64,000 bases of DNA, taken from assembly GCA_016708825.1 (NCBI GenBank), contig JADJEZ010000004.1:186001-250000 (forward strand), in the 5' to 3' direction. Origin of the DNA: Betaproteobacteria bacterium. Lineage in GTDB: Bacteria > Pseudomonadota > Gammaproteobacteria > Burkholderiales > Usitatibacteraceae. The position numbers were made by a program, and so were the translations under genes. This document shows positions 57,470 to 64,000 of this stretch, piece after piece (within the stretch, counting starts at the first letter, position 1; every line of letters starts with the position of its first letter). The notes under the pieces are model-generated. The model saw only the letters and a program-made list of their open reading frames with translations. It was not told the DNA's origin and ran no database searches.

Positions 57470-59725
57470 GTGATCACCGAACAACCGACCGACCTCGCAC
57501 AGCTGGAATCGGGACTCGCCGCCGCATTCGGCGCGGCGCTGGCGGACGCGCCGCTGCGCGCGCTCCAGCTCGCGCGCGGCGCCTGCCAGGCCGCGGGTCG
57601 CGACGACCGGTTCGCGCGCGCCGTATCCATCGCGCGCCTGCTCCTCGCGCAGGGCGCGGATCCGGACACCGTGGCCGCCGCGCTGGTCAGCAGCGCCATC
57701 CCCGAGGCGGAACTCGACCTGGACGGCATCCGTGCCGCCTTCGGCGAGGATCTCGCCGCGCTGCTCAAGGGGCTCGCCCGCGCGGGCCGGATCGAGACGC
57801 TTTCCGCGGCCGGATCGGACCCGGAGCAGCTGCGCAAGATGCTCCTCGCCATCGCCGAGGATGTGCGGGTGGTACTCATCAAGCTCGCCGAGCGCGTGGT
57901 CCAGCTGCGCTCGCTCACCCGCGCGGAAGACGGCGCGCGCCGCGCCGCCGGGGAGGAGACGCTCGCGCTCTTCGCGCCGCTCGCCAACCGCCTTGGCGTG
58001 GCCGGGTTCAAGTGGGAGCTGGAGGACCTCTCGTTTCGCTTCACCGAGCCCGAGCTCTACCGCTCCGTCGCGGCGCTGCTCGACGAGAAGCGCAACGACC
58101 GCGAGGCCTACATCGGGCGCGTGCTGGAAACGCTCCATGGGGCGCTCGCGGAGATCGGCGTGGAGGCGACGATCCAGGGCCGCCCGAAGCACCTCTACTC
58201 GATCTTCCGCAAGATGCACGGGAAGAACCTCGCCTTCGAGCAGCTCTTCGACATCCGCGCCGTGCGCGTGATCGTGCGCGACGTGCGCGAATGCTACGCG
58301 GCGCTGGGCGTCGTGCACGACCTCTGGACCCCCGTGGCCGGGGAGTTCGACGACTACATCGCGAGCCCGAAGGCGAACGACTACCGCAGCCTCCACACCG
58401 CGGTGATCGGGCCCGAGGGCCGCACGCTCGAGGTGCAGATCCGCACCGAGGAGATGCACCGGCAGAGCGAGCACGGCGTGGCGGCGCACTGGCGCTACAA
58501 GGAAGGCAGGAGAGCCGACCAGAAGTTCGACGCGAAGATCGCCTGGCTGCGCCAGGTGCTCGCGTGGAAGGCGGACGTGCTGGGCGACGGCGGCGGCGCG
58601 CGCGGCGCCACCGGCGGGCTCTTCGAGGATGCGATCTACGTCCTCACCCCGCAGGGCCGAGTGGTGGACCTGCCGGCGGGCTCGACGCCGATCGACTTCG
58701 CCTACAGCGTGCACACCGATCTCGGGCACCGGTGCCGCGGCGCGCGGGTCGATGGGCAATTGGTCCCGCTCACGACCAGGCTCGCCAACGCGCAGCGCGT
58801 GGAGATCGTATCCGCGAAGCAGGGCGGGTCTTCCCGGGACTGGCTCTCGGGCGGCTACCTGGCGAGCCCGCGCGCGCTCGCCAAGGTGCGGCAGTGGTTC
58901 CGGCACGAGGAGTTCGAGGTCGACGTCGCGGGCGGCCGCGCTGCGCTGGAGAAGGAACTCACGAAGCTGGGCGCGACGAGCTTCGCGCACGACCGGATAG
59001 CGACGGCGTGCGGCTTCGCGCGCACGGACGAGTTCTTCGCCGCGCTGGGCCGGGGAGAGGTTACCGCGCGGCAAGTGGAGATCGCGGTGCGGGGCGAGGC
59101 GCCCAGCGCGCCGCCGCCGCCGATCACCGTCATGCCGGCACCGGCCTCGCGGGCGTCCTCGGGGGTGCTGGTCCTGGGCGTGAACAACATCGCGACCCTC
59201 ATCGCCAAGTGCTGCAAGCCCGTGCCGCCGGACCCCATCATCGGCTTCATCACCCGCGCGCGCGGCGTGATGGTGCACCGCGCGGACTGCCCCAACGTCA
59301 CCGGCCTCGAGGAAGGGCAACGGGAGCGGCTGCTGCCCGCGGACTGGGGAAAGACCGGGGATGCGCCTTTCTCGGCGGACATCGAGGTGGTGTCACTCGA
59401 CCGCCAGGGACTGCTGCGCGACATTTCCGAGGCGGTCGCCCGCGAGCGCATCAACGTCACCGCGGTGAACACGCTCTCGCGCGGCGCCCACGCCTACATA
59501 TCGCGAGGCGGGAGTTCCGCCGCGACTGATGGCAGGCGCGTGCGACCAGTTCCCGGAACGATTCGGACAGGACGGAGACCGGCGTGGCGGGCGGAAGGAC
59601 GAGGTGGGCGTCGGCCTCGCCTTCGCCGAACACGATCCGCATCCGGTTGCGGCGCGCGAGCCGCAACATCGCGCCGTTCTCGCCAAGGCAGTGGACGAAG
59701 ACCTCGCGAACGCCGCGGTTCGTGA
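57470..59725 (+). CDS. relA: RelA-type (p)ppGpp synthetase, ACT domain replaced or truncated at the 3' end
   Basis: RelA makes (p)ppGpp when stalled ribosomes signal amino-acid starvation. The HD region lacks the catalytic HD pair (VSSAIPEAELDLDG is where it would be), indicating a synthetase-only enzyme. The synthetase shows FDDYIASPKANDYRSLHTAV and EVQIRTEEMHRQSEHGVAAH. The TGS domain shows VLTPQGRVVDLPAGSTPIDF, and the Cys-rich region NIATLIAKCCKPVPPDPI and HRADCPNV. The ACT domain starts normally (DRQGLLRDISEAVARERINV) but homology ends at about 59490 after NTLSRG. The next 75 codons run antisense through the GNAT gene and are not RelA-like. GTG start. Confidence 0.88.
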   Translation: MITEQPTDLAQLESGLAAAFGAALADAPLRALQLARGACQAAGRDDRFARAVSIARLLLAQGADPDTVAAALVSSAIPEAELDLDGIRAAFGEDLAALLKGLARAGRIETLSAAGSDPEQLRKMLLAIAEDVRVVLIKLAERVVQLRSLTRAEDGARRAAGEETLALFAPLANRLGVAGFKWELEDLSFRFTEPELYRSVAALLDEKRNDREAYIGRVLETLHGALAEIGVEATIQGRPKHLYSIFRKMHGKNLAFEQLFDIRAVRVIVRDVRECYAALGVVHDLWTPVAGEFDDYIASPKANDYRSLHTAVIGPEGRTLEVQIRTEEMHRQSEHGVAAHWRYKEGRRADQKFDAKIAWLRQVLAWKADVLGDGGGARGATGGLFEDAIYVLTPQGRVVDLPAGSTPIDFAYSVHTDLGHRCRGARVDGQLVPLTTRLANAQRVEIVSAKQGGSSRDWLSGGYLASPRALAKVRQWFRHEEFEVDVAGGRAALEKELTKLGATSFAHDRIATACGFARTDEFFAALGRGEVTARQVEIAVRGEAPSAPPPPITVMPAPASRASSGVLVLGVNNIATLIAKCCKPVPPDPIIGFITRARGVMVHRADCPNVTGLEEGQRERLLPADWGKTGDAPFSADIEVVSLDRQGLLRDISEAVARERINVTAVNTLSRGAHAYISRGGSSAATDGRRVRPVPGTIRTGRRPAWRAEGRGGRRPRLRRTRSASGCGARAATSRRSRQGSGRRPRERRGS

Positions 59726-60047
59726 GGTGCATGGCGGCGCGCTCGAAGAGAGCGTTGCCCAGCCCGCGGCCGCGGAACCCGGCAAGTACGGAAAGGCCCA
59801 ACTCCGCGCGGGCGGGGTAGTGCGCCACGTGCGCCACCGCGACGAGGCGCACGTCCTCGCCGGCGATCGCGAAGATCGCGTCGCGACCGAAGTAGATGCG
59901 CTCATCGAGCCGTCGGATGGACTCGTCGGCGATCGACGCCCCGAAGCGCAGCCGCCGGTCCTCGGCATCGAGCGCGAGGAAATGATCGGTAATCGCGGCC
60001 CGGTCGGCTTCGCCCAGGCGGACGGGCAGGGGAGCACTCTCCGGCAT
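59457..60047 (-). CDS. GNAT-family N-acetyltransferase
   Basis: A 196-residue acetyltransferase with the motif A signature GLSVLAGFRGRGLGNALF, then REVFVHCLGENGAMLRLARR. The N-terminal HFLALDAEDRRLRFGASIAD is characteristic of a group that acts near RNA or protein substrates of unknown identity. A strong Shine-Dalgarno AAGGAGG is six bases before ATG 60047. The C-terminal 30 residues (ACHQSRRNSRLAICRRG...) are Arg-rich and look non-native. They overlap the abnormal 3' end of relA, so both genes may end at a rearrangement or assembly junction near 59500. Confidence 0.8.
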   Translation of the reverse strand: MPESAPLPVRLGEADRAAITDHFLALDAEDRRLRFGASIADESIRRLDERIYFGRDAIFAIAGEDVRLVAVAHVAHYPARAELGLSVLAGFRGRGLGNALFERAAMHLTNRGVREVFVHCLGENGAMLRLARRNRMRIVFGEGEADAHLVLPPATPVSVLSESFRELVARACHQSRRNSRLAICRRGRRARACSPR

Positions 60048-60118
60048 GGCGCCTCCTTGGATCGAGCGGTGGCACGGGTTATGGGTTCACCGGGAGGAAA
60101 GCAAGGACGGTGCCACCG

Positions 60119-60147
60119 TTTCTCGCACCCGGAACTTGGGCTATAAT
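60119..60147 (+). promoter_or_regulatory. Promoter of the tRNA-Val gene
   Basis: A perfect TATAAT (60142-60147) lies 17 bases upstream of the mature tRNA 5' end. TTTCTC at 17-base spacing is a weak -35. Confidence 0.55.
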
Positions 60148-60163
60148 CCGCAGCTGTTCCTGC

Positions 60164-60240
60164 AGGCGCGTAGCTCAGTTGGTTAGAGCACCACCTTGAC
60201 ATGGTGGGGGTCGTTGGTTCGAGTCCAATCGCGCCTACCA
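60164..60240 (+). tRNA. tRNA-Val (anticodon GAC)
   Basis: A 77-base cloverleaf with encoded CCA. The acceptor arms AGGCGCG/CGCGCCT pair fully. The D arm contains AGCTCAGTTGGTTAGAGC. The anticodon stem CCACC/GGTGG encloses the loop TTGACAT (anticodon GAC, reading GUC and GUU). The T arm has TTCGAGT in the loop. It reads valine codons GUC/GUU. Confidence 0.95.
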
Positions 60241-60287
60241 ATTTCCCGTTCCCGTCCGGCGACGCGGCCGCGATTACACTACGCCGT

Positions 60288-62534
60288 ATGCCGGATCCTG
60301 TTCCCACCGTCGGGCTCGTCGCAATCGGGGAAGATGGCCTCGGGGCGCTGGAGGCCCTGTGGCGAGACCTGCGCGCCCATGGCGTGCTCGCCGGCACGAG
60401 ATACGTTTTCGTGGCGCCCGAATCCGCGATTGCCGAAGCGAAGGCGGAACTCGCGCGCCTCGCGTCGGAATTACCCCCGGCATTCACCTTTTCGCTCGAG
60501 GCAGGCGACGCCCACGGCGATCCGGCCGGCGTCCTTGCAGGCGTGGCGTCGCGGCACCCGGGCGCCGATCTCGCGTGGGTGGATGCGCGCGCCGTGCTGC
60601 CGCCGGCCTGGGACGCGCGCCTGCACAAGGCCGCGCATGCCCATGCCCTGATCGGCATCGCGACGCCGTTGTGCGATGCAAGCCCGCTGCACGCCCTGCT
60701 CGAAACCCTGGGCGAGGGCGAGGCAGTCACCGAACCCCGCGTCGCGGACCGCGCCGCCTATCTCCTCGGCGACCGCACCTACTACGAGGTGCCGGTTCCC
60801 CATGCGGTCTGCGCGTACTATCGCGGTGACGCCTTGCTGGCCGCCCGACCGGTTCCGGGCGAGGGACTCGCATCGCTCGCGCGTCGCCTGCGCGTGCTCG
60901 GTTACGGCTGCGTGGTCTGCGACTACCTCTACGTCGGCGTGGCCGGCAAGGTGCCCGAGCCCCTCGCGGTCGACCCCGTGGAACGCGAGGCGTACCTGCG
61001 CAACCATCCGCTGGGGGGGCTGCGCCGGTCCGCGAAGGACGCGATCGGGCGCGGCTTCGCGGCGGAGGCGGCGCCGGGACTCGACGCGCGGCCCGTGCAA
61101 CTGCACGTGATGCACTTCTGGGGTGGCGGGCTCGACAAGTGGGTGCGCGACTTCGTCCGCGCCGACACCGCGCGGGCGAACCTGATACTCGCCTCCTACC
61201 GGATCGGCGACAACGGCGGCCAGCGCATCGTCCTCTACGCCGATCCCGACTCCCTGGTCCCCCTTCGCACCTGGGACATCGCCGCACCGATCCGCTCGAC
61301 CGCATCGAGCAGCGTGGAGTACCGGCGAATCCTCGAGCAGGTCGTCCGCGAGTTCGAGATCGAGGCGGTGATCGTCTCCTCGCTCATCTGGCACGCGCTC
61401 GACGCCCTTTCGCTACCCGTGCCCACGATCCTGGTCTTCCATGATTTCTACCCGATCTGCCAGGCGATCAACCCGCATTTCGGCAAGCCCTGCGAGCAGT
61501 GCACGCCCGGGGACCTGGAGCGGTGCGCGGCCGAGAACCCCTTCAACACCACCTTCAAGGACCTTTCCAGCGGCGAGTGGATCGCCCTGCGCAACCGGTT
61601 CGTCGACATCGTGCTCGACCGGGGCATCCCGGTGGTGGTCCCCTCACCCTCGGTCGCCGCCACGCTCAAGGATCTCGAGCCGAGGCTGCGCGCGGTGCCG
61701 ATGCAGGTCATCGCCCACGGCATCGACTTGCGGGGCGGGCCCGTGGCCGTGCCGCCCCTTGCGGCCTCGGAGAAGCTTCGCCTCGTGGTGCTGGGCCGGC
61801 ATACCGAGCTGAAGGGCGCGAAGCTGCTGCGCGAAGCGGCGCCGGAACTGCGTGCGCTTGCCGACATCACGCTGCTGGGTTGCGGCAAGGCGGGCGTGGA
61901 GGACGCGAAGGCGTTCGGGTGGAACGCCGTGGAGCGCTACGAGCCCGGCGAATTGCGGGAACTGGTTCGCGCCTGCGCGCCGCACGCGGGCCTCCTGGCC
62001 TCGGTGGTTCCCGAGACCTTCAGCTACACCCTGAGCGAACTGTTCGCCCTGGGCGTGCCGCCTGTGGCCACGAACCTCGGGAGTTTTCGCGACCGGATCG
62101 TGCCGGGAGAAAACGGCTTTCTCTTCGAGCCCGACGCCCATGCGCTGGTGGAAGCCGTGCGGCGGCTGCATGACGAACCCGGGCTCGCCGCCTCGGTCGC
62201 GGGCCGTCTCGCCGCCGCCGCGCCGCCGCGCAGCATCCAGGACATGGTTCGCGACTACGATCCCCTGCTGCCGCAAGGCGAGCGCGCCGTCGCGCGGTTC
62301 CCGGTGGGAGTGAGCTGGCAGAGCGGCCTCACGGAACCGTACCGGCAGCTCGCCGAGGCCTACGCCCAGCTGACCGCTGCGTACGCCCAGCTCACCGGCG
62401 CCTATGGGGAGAGCCGCAAGGCCTACGAGCAGACCCGGGAAGCCTACGACCACGTCCGCGCGGCCTACGACGAACTCGTGGCGCAATCCGCAGGCGGCAA
62501 GCCGAAACCGAAACGGAAGGAAACGCAAGGATGA
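60288..62534 (+). CDS. Glycosyltransferase with N-terminal accessory domain and C-terminal tyrosine-heptad coiled coil
   Basis: A 748-residue protein. Residues 1-265 form an unassigned alpha/beta region that looks like a degenerate GT-A-like fold (GADLAWVDARAVLPPAWDARL, and CVVCDYLYVGVAGK). Residues 275-680 are a GT-B glycosyltransferase of GT4 type (QLHVMHFWGGGLDKWVRDF, then VFHDFYPICQAINPHFG, VVLGRHTELKGAKLL, and FSYTLSELFALGVPPVATN with the usual E-rich donor site). A Cys group CEQCTPGDLERC lies mid-protein. The end has six tandem 7-residue repeats with Tyr at the first position. ATG 60288 starts 47 bases after the tRNA. It likely acts in surface polysaccharide synthesis. Confidence 0.85.
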   Translation: MPDPVPTVGLVAIGEDGLGALEALWRDLRAHGVLAGTRYVFVAPESAIAEAKAELARLASELPPAFTFSLEAGDAHGDPAGVLAGVASRHPGADLAWVDARAVLPPAWDARLHKAAHAHALIGIATPLCDASPLHALLETLGEGEAVTEPRVADRAAYLLGDRTYYEVPVPHAVCAYYRGDALLAARPVPGEGLASLARRLRVLGYGCVVCDYLYVGVAGKVPEPLAVDPVEREAYLRNHPLGGLRRSAKDAIGRGFAAEAAPGLDARPVQLHVMHFWGGGLDKWVRDFVRADTARANLILASYRIGDNGGQRIVLYADPDSLVPLRTWDIAAPIRSTASSSVEYRRILEQVVREFEIEAVIVSSLIWHALDALSLPVPTILVFHDFYPICQAINPHFGKPCEQCTPGDLERCAAENPFNTTFKDLSSGEWIALRNRFVDIVLDRGIPVVVPSPSVAATLKDLEPRLRAVPMQVIAHGIDLRGGPVAVPPLAASEKLRLVVLGRHTELKGAKLLREAAPELRALADITLLGCGKAGVEDAKAFGWNAVERYEPGELRELVRACAPHAGLLASVVPETFSYTLSELFALGVPPVATNLGSFRDRIVPGENGFLFEPDAHALVEAVRRLHDEPGLAASVAGRLAAAAPPRSIQDMVRDYDPLLPQGERAVARFPVGVSWQSGLTEPYRQLAEAYAQLTAAYAQLTGAYGESRKAYEQTREAYDHVRAAYDELVAQSAGGKPKPKRKETQG
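62340..62480 (+). repeat. Tandem 21-base coding repeat (heptads in the glycosyltransferase)
   Basis: Six consecutive 21-base units (62340-62465), plus the start of a seventh, encode heptads such as YRQLAEA, YAQLTAA, YAQLTGA, YGESRKA, YEQTREA and YDHVRAA. Tyr is fixed at position 1 and Ala at position 7. The first three units are most alike. Codon choice varies, so it is an old protein-level repeat rather than a fresh DNA duplication. Confidence 0.85.
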
Positions 62535-63370
62535 ACGACATTCGGGAAGCCTTTCCCTGGGCCGAGAAGCTCTCGCCTGCGCTGCTCAAGTCGCCGTGGT
62601 GGATCGGCCACATTCCCTTCGCCTTCGAGCTGATCGGCCGGCAGCGCCCGCGCACGCTCGTGGAGCTGGGCACCTACAGCGGATCGTCCTTCGCGGCGTT
62701 CTGCCAGGCCGCGGAGGCCTGCGGTGCGGGCACGAAGTGCTATGGCATCGACCTGTGGGAAGGCGACATGCACATGGGCAGCTTCGACGAGGCGCTCTTT
62801 CGCGAGGTCGCGGACTACATGGCGGCTCGCCATCCCGGGACCGCGATCCTCGTGCGCAAGGACTTCGACTCGGCGGTCGGGGATTTCGCCGACGGCACGG
62901 TCGACTTCCTGCACATCGACGGAACGCACACCTACGAGGCGGTCGCGAACGACTTCCGCACGTGGCTGCCGAAGCTGTCGGACTCGGGCGTCGTGCTCTT
63001 CCATGACGTGAACGTGACGGTGGAGAACGTCGGCGAGCCGGCCAAGCACTTCGGCGTGCGCCGCTTCTTCGACGAGACGAAGGCCGCCTACCCGCACGCC
63101 GAATTCGACCATTGCTACGGGCTGGGCGTGATCGTGGTCGGCGCCCGCGCCGCCCCCGAGGTACTGGATCTCGTGGAGCTGTCGCGCACCCCCGAGGCGA
63201 AGGCGTATTTCGCGGCCAGGGGCGAGGAGGTTTCCCGGCGCTTCGCCGCGATGGGCGTGGCGCTTCCGGTCCACTCCCCCTACGGCACGGCGGTGCCGCT
63301 GTGGCGGCGGGCGGCGAACAAGGTCCGCCGAATCGTGCGCAGGGCGCTCGACACCGCGAGGGCCGCTTGA
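62531..63370 (+). CDS. Class I SAM-dependent methyltransferase
   Basis: A 279-residue methyltransferase of the Methyltransf_24/CmcI-like type, often found in polysaccharide clusters. Motif I is TLVELGTYSGSSFAAFCQA. Motif II is KCYGIDLWEGD, followed by the metal/base-like region VDFLHIDGTHTYEAVANDF and GVVLFHDV. The acceptor is probably a sugar or glycan chain end, inferred only from neighbours. ATG 62531 overlaps the glycosyltransferase stop (ATGA), so they are coupled. The stop overlaps the TTG of the next gene. Confidence 0.88.
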   Translation: MNDIREAFPWAEKLSPALLKSPWWIGHIPFAFELIGRQRPRTLVELGTYSGSSFAAFCQAAEACGAGTKCYGIDLWEGDMHMGSFDEALFREVADYMAARHPGTAILVRKDFDSAVGDFADGTVDFLHIDGTHTYEAVANDFRTWLPKLSDSGVVLFHDVNVTVENVGEPAKHFGVRRFFDETKAAYPHAEFDHCYGLGVIVVGARAAPEVLDLVELSRTPEAKAYFAARGEEVSRRFAAMGVALPVHSPYGTAVPLWRRAANKVRRIVRRALDTARAA

Positions 63371-64000
63371 AGGACGCCACGAAGCTGGTGGCGATGTACT
63401 TCCCGCAATTCCACGCGATTCCCGAGAACGACGCGTGGTGGGGGAAGGGCTTCACCGACTGGGTCAACGTGCGCAGGGCGCAGCCGCAGTTCCGCGGCCA
63501 TTGCCAGCCGCGCGTGCCGCTGGGCGGGCGCTACTACGACCAGTCCGAGGAAGCCACGCTGGAATGGCAGATCGACCTGGCCCGGCGCCATGGCGTGCAC
63601 GGCTTCTGCCACTACCACTACTGGTTCGACGGCAAGCAGCTCCTCGAGACGCCCACCAACAAGGCCCTCGCGTCGCGCAAGCTCGACTTTCCCTTCTGCC
63701 TCGCGTGGGCGAACGAGACCTGGTCGCGTCGCTGGGACGGGCTCGACCACCACATCCTCCAGGAGCAGACCTACACGCCGGAACCGGCGCGCTGGGATGC
63801 GCACTTCGAGTACCTCTTCCGGGCGTGGAGCCACGAACAGGCGATCCGCGTCGACGGCAAGCCCGTGTTCCTGGTCTACCGGGCCCACCGCATCCTGCAG
63901 ATCGAGCGCATGTTCGAGCGCTGGCGCGAGGAGGCGCTGCGCCGCGGGCTGCCGGGCATCTACCTGGTCGCCATGAAGCAATATGAGTTCCCCGTTCCCG
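63367..64000 (+). CDS. WbsX-like glycoside-hydrolase-99-like protein (partial, runs off right edge)
   Basis: The first 211 codons of a WbsX-type protein found in O-antigen and capsule loci. Typical stretches: VAMYFPQFHAIPENDAWWGK, FTDWVNVRRAQPQFRGHCQP, GVHGFCHYHYWFDGKQLLE and FPFCLAWANETWSRRWDG. The fold is a (beta/alpha)8 barrel related to GH99. Whether WbsX hydrolyses or transfers sugars is not settled. The start is TTG 63367 overlapping the methyltransferase stop (TTGA), which makes three coupled genes in a row. Confidence 0.9.
   Translation, partial: MKDATKLVAMYFPQFHAIPENDAWWGKGFTDWVNVRRAQPQFRGHCQPRVPLGGRYYDQSEEATLEWQIDLARRHGVHGFCHYHYWFDGKQLLETPTNKALASRKLDFPFCLAWANETWSRRWDGLDHHILQEQTYTPEPARWDAHFEYLFRAWSHEQAIRVDGKPVFLVYRAHRILQIERMFERWREEALRRGLPGIYLVAMKQYEFPVP

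Noticed and set aside
60201..60287. Earlier start for the glycosyltransferase inside tRNA-Val
   Set aside because: It would overlap the tRNA gene, and the extra residues are a translation of the tRNA.
62340..62480. CRISPR or non-coding tandem repeat
   Set aside because: The units are exactly 21 bases, in frame, without spacers, and vary at codon third positions, so they are protein heptads.

Overview
The window is a contiguous, very GC-rich stretch of a proteobacterial chromosome, most likely from a betaproteobacterium. I judged GC content by eye and did not count it. The evidence is gene order and content: ftsK-lolA-rarA-serS, ispD-ispF, tesA next to a YbbA/YbbP ABC pair, recJ-prfB-lysS preceded by an RpfE-type gene, lolC-lolD, a class I polyhydroxyalkanoate (PHA) set with PhaR and phasin, and an Anbu (proteasome-like) cluster. 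I found no insertion sequence, phage, integron or CRISPR array. Coding density is very high, with many 1-4 base stop/start overlaps (ATGA, GTGA, TTGA).

Layout. 1-7.0 kb: FtsK tail, LolA, RarA, SerS, a histidine phosphatase, MltF, IspD and IspF. 7.0-15 kb: a soluble Ser/Thr kinase with a cyclic-nucleotide-binding domain, an ankyrin protein, tRNA 2-selenouridine synthase MnmH (in-frame TAG), a TesA-like esterase, the YbbA/YbbP ABC system (frameshifted permease) and a DMT transporter. 15-19 kb: exopolyphosphatase (frameshifted) divergent from polyphosphate kinase. 18.7-24.2 kb: a signalling operon made of a YfiR remnant, a CHASE8 hybrid histidine kinase and a REC-PAS-GGDEF-EAL protein. 24-27.5 kb: BamD, RluD, PgeF and a ZIP metal transporter. 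27.6-32.5 kb: the PHA locus phaC-phaB, then a second phaB and phasin on the minus strand, then the regulator phaR. The phasin promoter carries a PhaR-like operator. 32.5-40.9 kb: RimO, then a minus-strand phosphorelay (Hpt, PAS kinase, three receiver proteins) interrupted by a glycine-zipper protein, then LysS and PrfB with its programmed frameshift. 41-50.8 kb: RecJ, RpfE-type protein, LolC, LolD, a degenerate J-domain protein, GNAT, AlkA-like glycosylase, DUF2062 and ComEC. 50.8-57.3 kb: a four-gene minus-strand operon of ATP-grasp ligase, alpha-E protein, Anbu protease and a transglutaminase-amidoligase fusion. 57.5-60.2 kb: RelA with an abnormal 3' end, a GNAT and tRNA-Val(GAC). 60.3-64 kb: start of a surface-glycan cluster (glycosyltransferase, methyltransferase, WbsX-like protein running off the edge).

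The genes group into housekeeping, storage (polyphosphate and PHA), signalling and envelope assembly. The most interesting system is the Anbu cluster. It places two predicted amide/peptide ligases beside a transglutaminase-like and a proteasome-like hydrolase, which suggests a make-and-break system for peptide tags or an unknown peptide. The family combination is known from comparative genomics, but its substrate is, as far as I know, unestablished.

Quality warning. At least ten single-base frameshifts or in-frame stops fall in otherwise well-conserved genes, including recJ. They are of both signs and often sit in short G/C runs. Residual assembly error is the simplest explanation, so broken genes are described here as interrupted in this sequence, not as proven biological pseudogenes. 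The prfB frameshift is different: it is the conserved programmed site.
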